Below are positions 3,919 through 5,406 of a stretch of 5,406 nt of DNA, in pieces; position 1 is the stretch's first letter, and each line of letters begins with the position of its first letter. The stretch is from Syntrophorhabdaceae bacterium PtaU1.Bin034 (GTDB lineage: Bacteria > Desulfobacterota_G > Syntrophorhabdia > Syntrophorhabdales > WCHB1-27). Where the stretch lies: assembly GCA_002067405.1 (NCBI GenBank), contig MVRP01000244.1, positions 1 through 5,406 of the forward strand. Reading direction: 5' to 3'. The translations under genes were made by a program, and so were the position numbers. The notes below the pieces were generated by a model that worked only from the letters and a program-made list of their open reading frames with translations, did not search any database and had not been told where the DNA came from.

Positions 3919-3977
3919 CACAAGGGCCTGGTATGCACTAAGCCTGGGTAGCGCTCCACTATTGCTACGCCCTTGTG
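3919..3977 (-). repeat. Long-range inverted repeat at the end of the DUF932 gene
   Basis: CACAAGGGC (3919-3927) and GCCCTTGTG (3969-3977) form a perfect 9-bp stem around 41 bases. Inside it GTAGC (3948-3952) and GCTAC (3964-3968) form a second stem stacked on the outer one. The structure spans the last codons and stop of the DUF932 gene. There is no T-run, so it may be a 3' mRNA-stabilising fold or a weak terminator. Confidence 0.4.
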
Positions 3978-4963
3978 CCACCTGCCTCATCGGCTGCCAC
4001 TTTGCCGTTACCCTTACCCTTGGCCAAATTTGCCAAGTAGTCGGAAATGGCAAACCCAGGTTGGCGGCACTCCTGGCTGAACCGGCTCATCCAATCGCCA
4101 GCCAACCTCTGAAAACTATGGCGATCCCTGTGGACGCATCGGTTCTCGGGCGGGTGCGAAGCGAACTCGGTGATGGCGTTGAATACCGCATAGGCGTTTT
4201 CACCAAGATCATTTCTGTATCGACTGCAGAGAGCACTTATGTGTTGAGACAGAACACCCCAATCGCTGGCTATTGGACCATCTGGTTTCATATCCTTGGG
4301 CTTTCGGATCAGAAGAACCCCACGGAACAGCGGTTCAAATTCCTGATGGGTGACCTTGCAATCTCGAAGGACGCCCAGATATTCACTGAAACTGGCCCTG
4401 AGTTTGGAGAGGCGTTCATGTGCAACCTCAAAATTGATCTCTTTTCCGATATCCCTCTGCAGATGAGTGAATTTAAAGCGGATGATCGATTCTGGGAGAA
4501 TCAACCCATTCTTGCAGACCTTTCGGAGAAAACCAATGTCGAAGGCGAGTGCCCTCAAACCGTTATAGCTGTTCGTTACACGGATGAAAGGCCCGAATGC
4601 GTCCGGCCGGTCCTTGGCCGGAACGAATTGGAAGTCCAAAGCCGCTGAGTTGTGAACGAGGTCAACGAAGCAATGCCCACCGGTACCCGGGGCGTCAGTT
4701 GTTTTCACCTCCCACTCGCCGGGTTTGGTTTCGGGGAAGGCGGTTTGGCAGCACTGATATGCCCAGTCCAGCGCCTCGCGATTTGTCACCAGCCTGTAGC
4801 CCCTGCTAACCACACCCAACACCCGATTAGTCTTTTTATTCACAATCGCTTTCTTATCAGGCACCGAGAGCCGCCGCTCTCCAGATTCCGTAGGAACACT
4901 CACGAAAACCGGGTGCTCTTTGACCGGAAACAGAACTTCGTCAATTTGTGTTAATCGCGGCAT
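3965..4963 (-). CDS. DUF932 family protein (phage/plasmid-associated)
   Basis: This 332-residue protein belongs to the DUF932 family, common on plasmids, phages and integrated elements and of unknown biochemical role. Diagnostic parts are the N-terminal LGVVSRGYRLVTNREALDWA (49-68), the central block FIRVTNSYNGLRALAFDIGF (126-145) leading into RKVCKNGLIL (147-156), and the late motif GENAYAVFNAITEFASHP (254-271). The ATG at 4963 is preferred over the TTG at 4984 because the purine-rich GGGAGGGAGGG lies a few bases before it. There are no membrane segments or signal peptide; the last 20 residues are low-complexity (KGKGNGK). It begins 27 bp after the stop of the ADP-ribosylglycohydrolase gene, so the two are probably one operon. 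The frame is intact. Family assignment is strong; function unknown. Confidence 0.87.
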   Translation of the reverse strand: MPRLTQIDEVLFPVKEHPVFVSVPTESGERRLSVPDKKAIVNKKTNRVLGVVSRGYRLVTNREALDWAYQCCQTAFPETKPGEWEVKTTDAPGTGGHCFVDLVHNSAALDFQFVPAKDRPDAFGPFIRVTNSYNGLRALAFDIGFLRKVCKNGLILPESIIRFKFTHLQRDIGKEINFEVAHERLSKLRASFSEYLGVLRDCKVTHQEFEPLFRGVLLIRKPKDMKPDGPIASDWGVLSQHISALCSRYRNDLGENAYAVFNAITEFASHPPENRCVHRDRHSFQRLAGDWMSRFSQECRQPGFAISDYLANLAKGKGNGKVAADEAGGTRA

Positions 4964-4990
4964 AGTTTCATCCCTCCCTCCCAATCAGTA

Positions 4991-5406
4991 TCAATATTCT
5001 TTCATCTGGTTCGTCGGCATATCCCGCTGATCGAACACGAGTAATCGCTCCGCCAGTTCCAAAGCATCCACCGGCCAGAAGCACTCCGGACGAGGACGAC
5101 GCACATTCGGTTGTCCCACAGCGGGGCGGCAATTGAGCAGGGAGTCGACCCATTGGTCGGGGACGGCGTCCCGGCCATGCACGGCACCCAGAATCGCGCC
5201 ACAGATGGCGGCGTTGGTGTCGGTGTCTCCCCCGCGCATGACGGTGTCCACAACTGCTTCCTCCAGATTCGTGGCATGCAGAAGCTGCCACAGGGCGTTG
5301 CGGAATGCCGTCAGTACCCACCCCTGCTGGCGGACATAATCCGCTGGCGGTGATTCGGCGGCACCTCGAACCGCTTCCAGGAGGCTCCCATCCACCTTCA
5401 TGTCTT
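4991..5406 (-). CDS. ADP-ribosylglycohydrolase (DraG/ARH family), C-terminal part, runs off the right edge
   Basis: The last 138 or so codons of an ADP-ribosylglycohydrolase are visible; the start lies beyond the right edge, as the frame is open to 5406. These enzymes remove ADP-ribose from modified arginine or other acceptors using a two-metal site. The C-terminal metal-binding motif is plain: VMRGGDTDTNAAICGAILGA (about residues 54-73 counted from the internal Met at 5401), with both Asp of GGDTDT present. Upstream is QQGWVLTAFRNALWQLLHA and downstream ECFWPVDALELAERLL, features of a bacterial subgroup of about 300 residues. The N-terminal metal-binding residues cannot be checked. It is followed 27 bp later by the DUF932 gene in the same direction. 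It could reverse the action of an ADP-ribosyltransferase toxin or of a host signal, but no partner is in view. Confidence 0.88.
   Translation of the reverse strand, partial: DMKVDGSLLEAVRGAAESPPADYVRQQGWVLTAFRNALWQLLHATNLEEAVVDTVMRGGDTDTNAAICGAILGAVHGRDAVPDQWVDSLLNCRPAVGQPNVRRPRPECFWPVDALELAERLLVFDQRDMPTNQMKEY

Noticed and set aside
3872..4648. A 258-codon plus-strand ORF
   Set aside because: It is antisense to the DUF932 gene, whose family motifs show the minus strand is the coding strand.
4968..5353. Several plus and minus ORFs over the hydrolase region
   Set aside because: They are shadows in other frames; only the frame with GGDTDT has family motifs.
1..5406. tRNA genes, CRISPR arrays and complete insertion sequences
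   Set aside because: No cloverleaf, no regularly spaced repeats and no transposase with terminal inverted repeats were seen on either strand.

Overview
The window looks like an accessory-gene island in a bacterium, packed with remnants of mobile elements and defence genes. It carries the 3' end of a group II intron, a broken type I restriction specificity gene, a three-gene operon of unknown small proteins, an excisionase-like regulator, a higBA toxin-antitoxin pair, two broken pieces of large serine recombinases, a DUF932 gene and the end of an ADP-ribosylglycohydrolase gene. Strong purine-rich Shine-Dalgarno sites and sigma70-like promoters fit a Gram-negative host. The style of the recombinase C-terminus and the small proteins made me think of Desulfobacterota (the former Deltaproteobacteria), but that is a guess and nothing here proves a taxon.

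Layout. Positions 1-74 fold as domains 5 and 6 of a group II intron, with the 3' splice site at about 74/75. A winged-helix ORF follows (162-515, +). It runs almost directly into a degraded hsdS start (about 507-792, +) broken into three frames. Three small genes on the minus strand (1651-1406, 1322-1041, 1044-793) converge on that remnant. The last two overlap by ATGA, and a 15-codon ORF with a strong ribosome binding site lies between the first and second. An AT-rich, palindrome-rich intergenic region (about 1652-1828) separates this operon from a divergent 58-residue helix-turn-helix gene (1829-2005, +), which has a good terminator at 2097-2122. Next come a minus-strand recombinase fragment (2421-2171), higA and higB (minus strand, toxin gene first), the higBA operator-promoter, and a plus-strand recombinase 3' fragment (3221-3875) with two single-base frameshifts and a perfect 13-bp hairpin. 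On the right, an ADP-ribosylglycohydrolase (partial, 5406-4991, -) is followed 27 bases later by a DUF932 gene (4963-3965, -).

How the parts may work together. The HTH gene and the divergent small-protein operon share a regulatory region and are the best candidate for an undescribed unit; no gene in that operon has a function I recognise apart from a C-terminal membrane anchor on the third. higBA is a complete, probably functional type II toxin-antitoxin module. The hydrolase and DUF932 gene are probably co-transcribed. The hsdS and recombinase pieces appear to be decaying, although several of their frame breaks sit on homopolymer runs and could be sequence errors.
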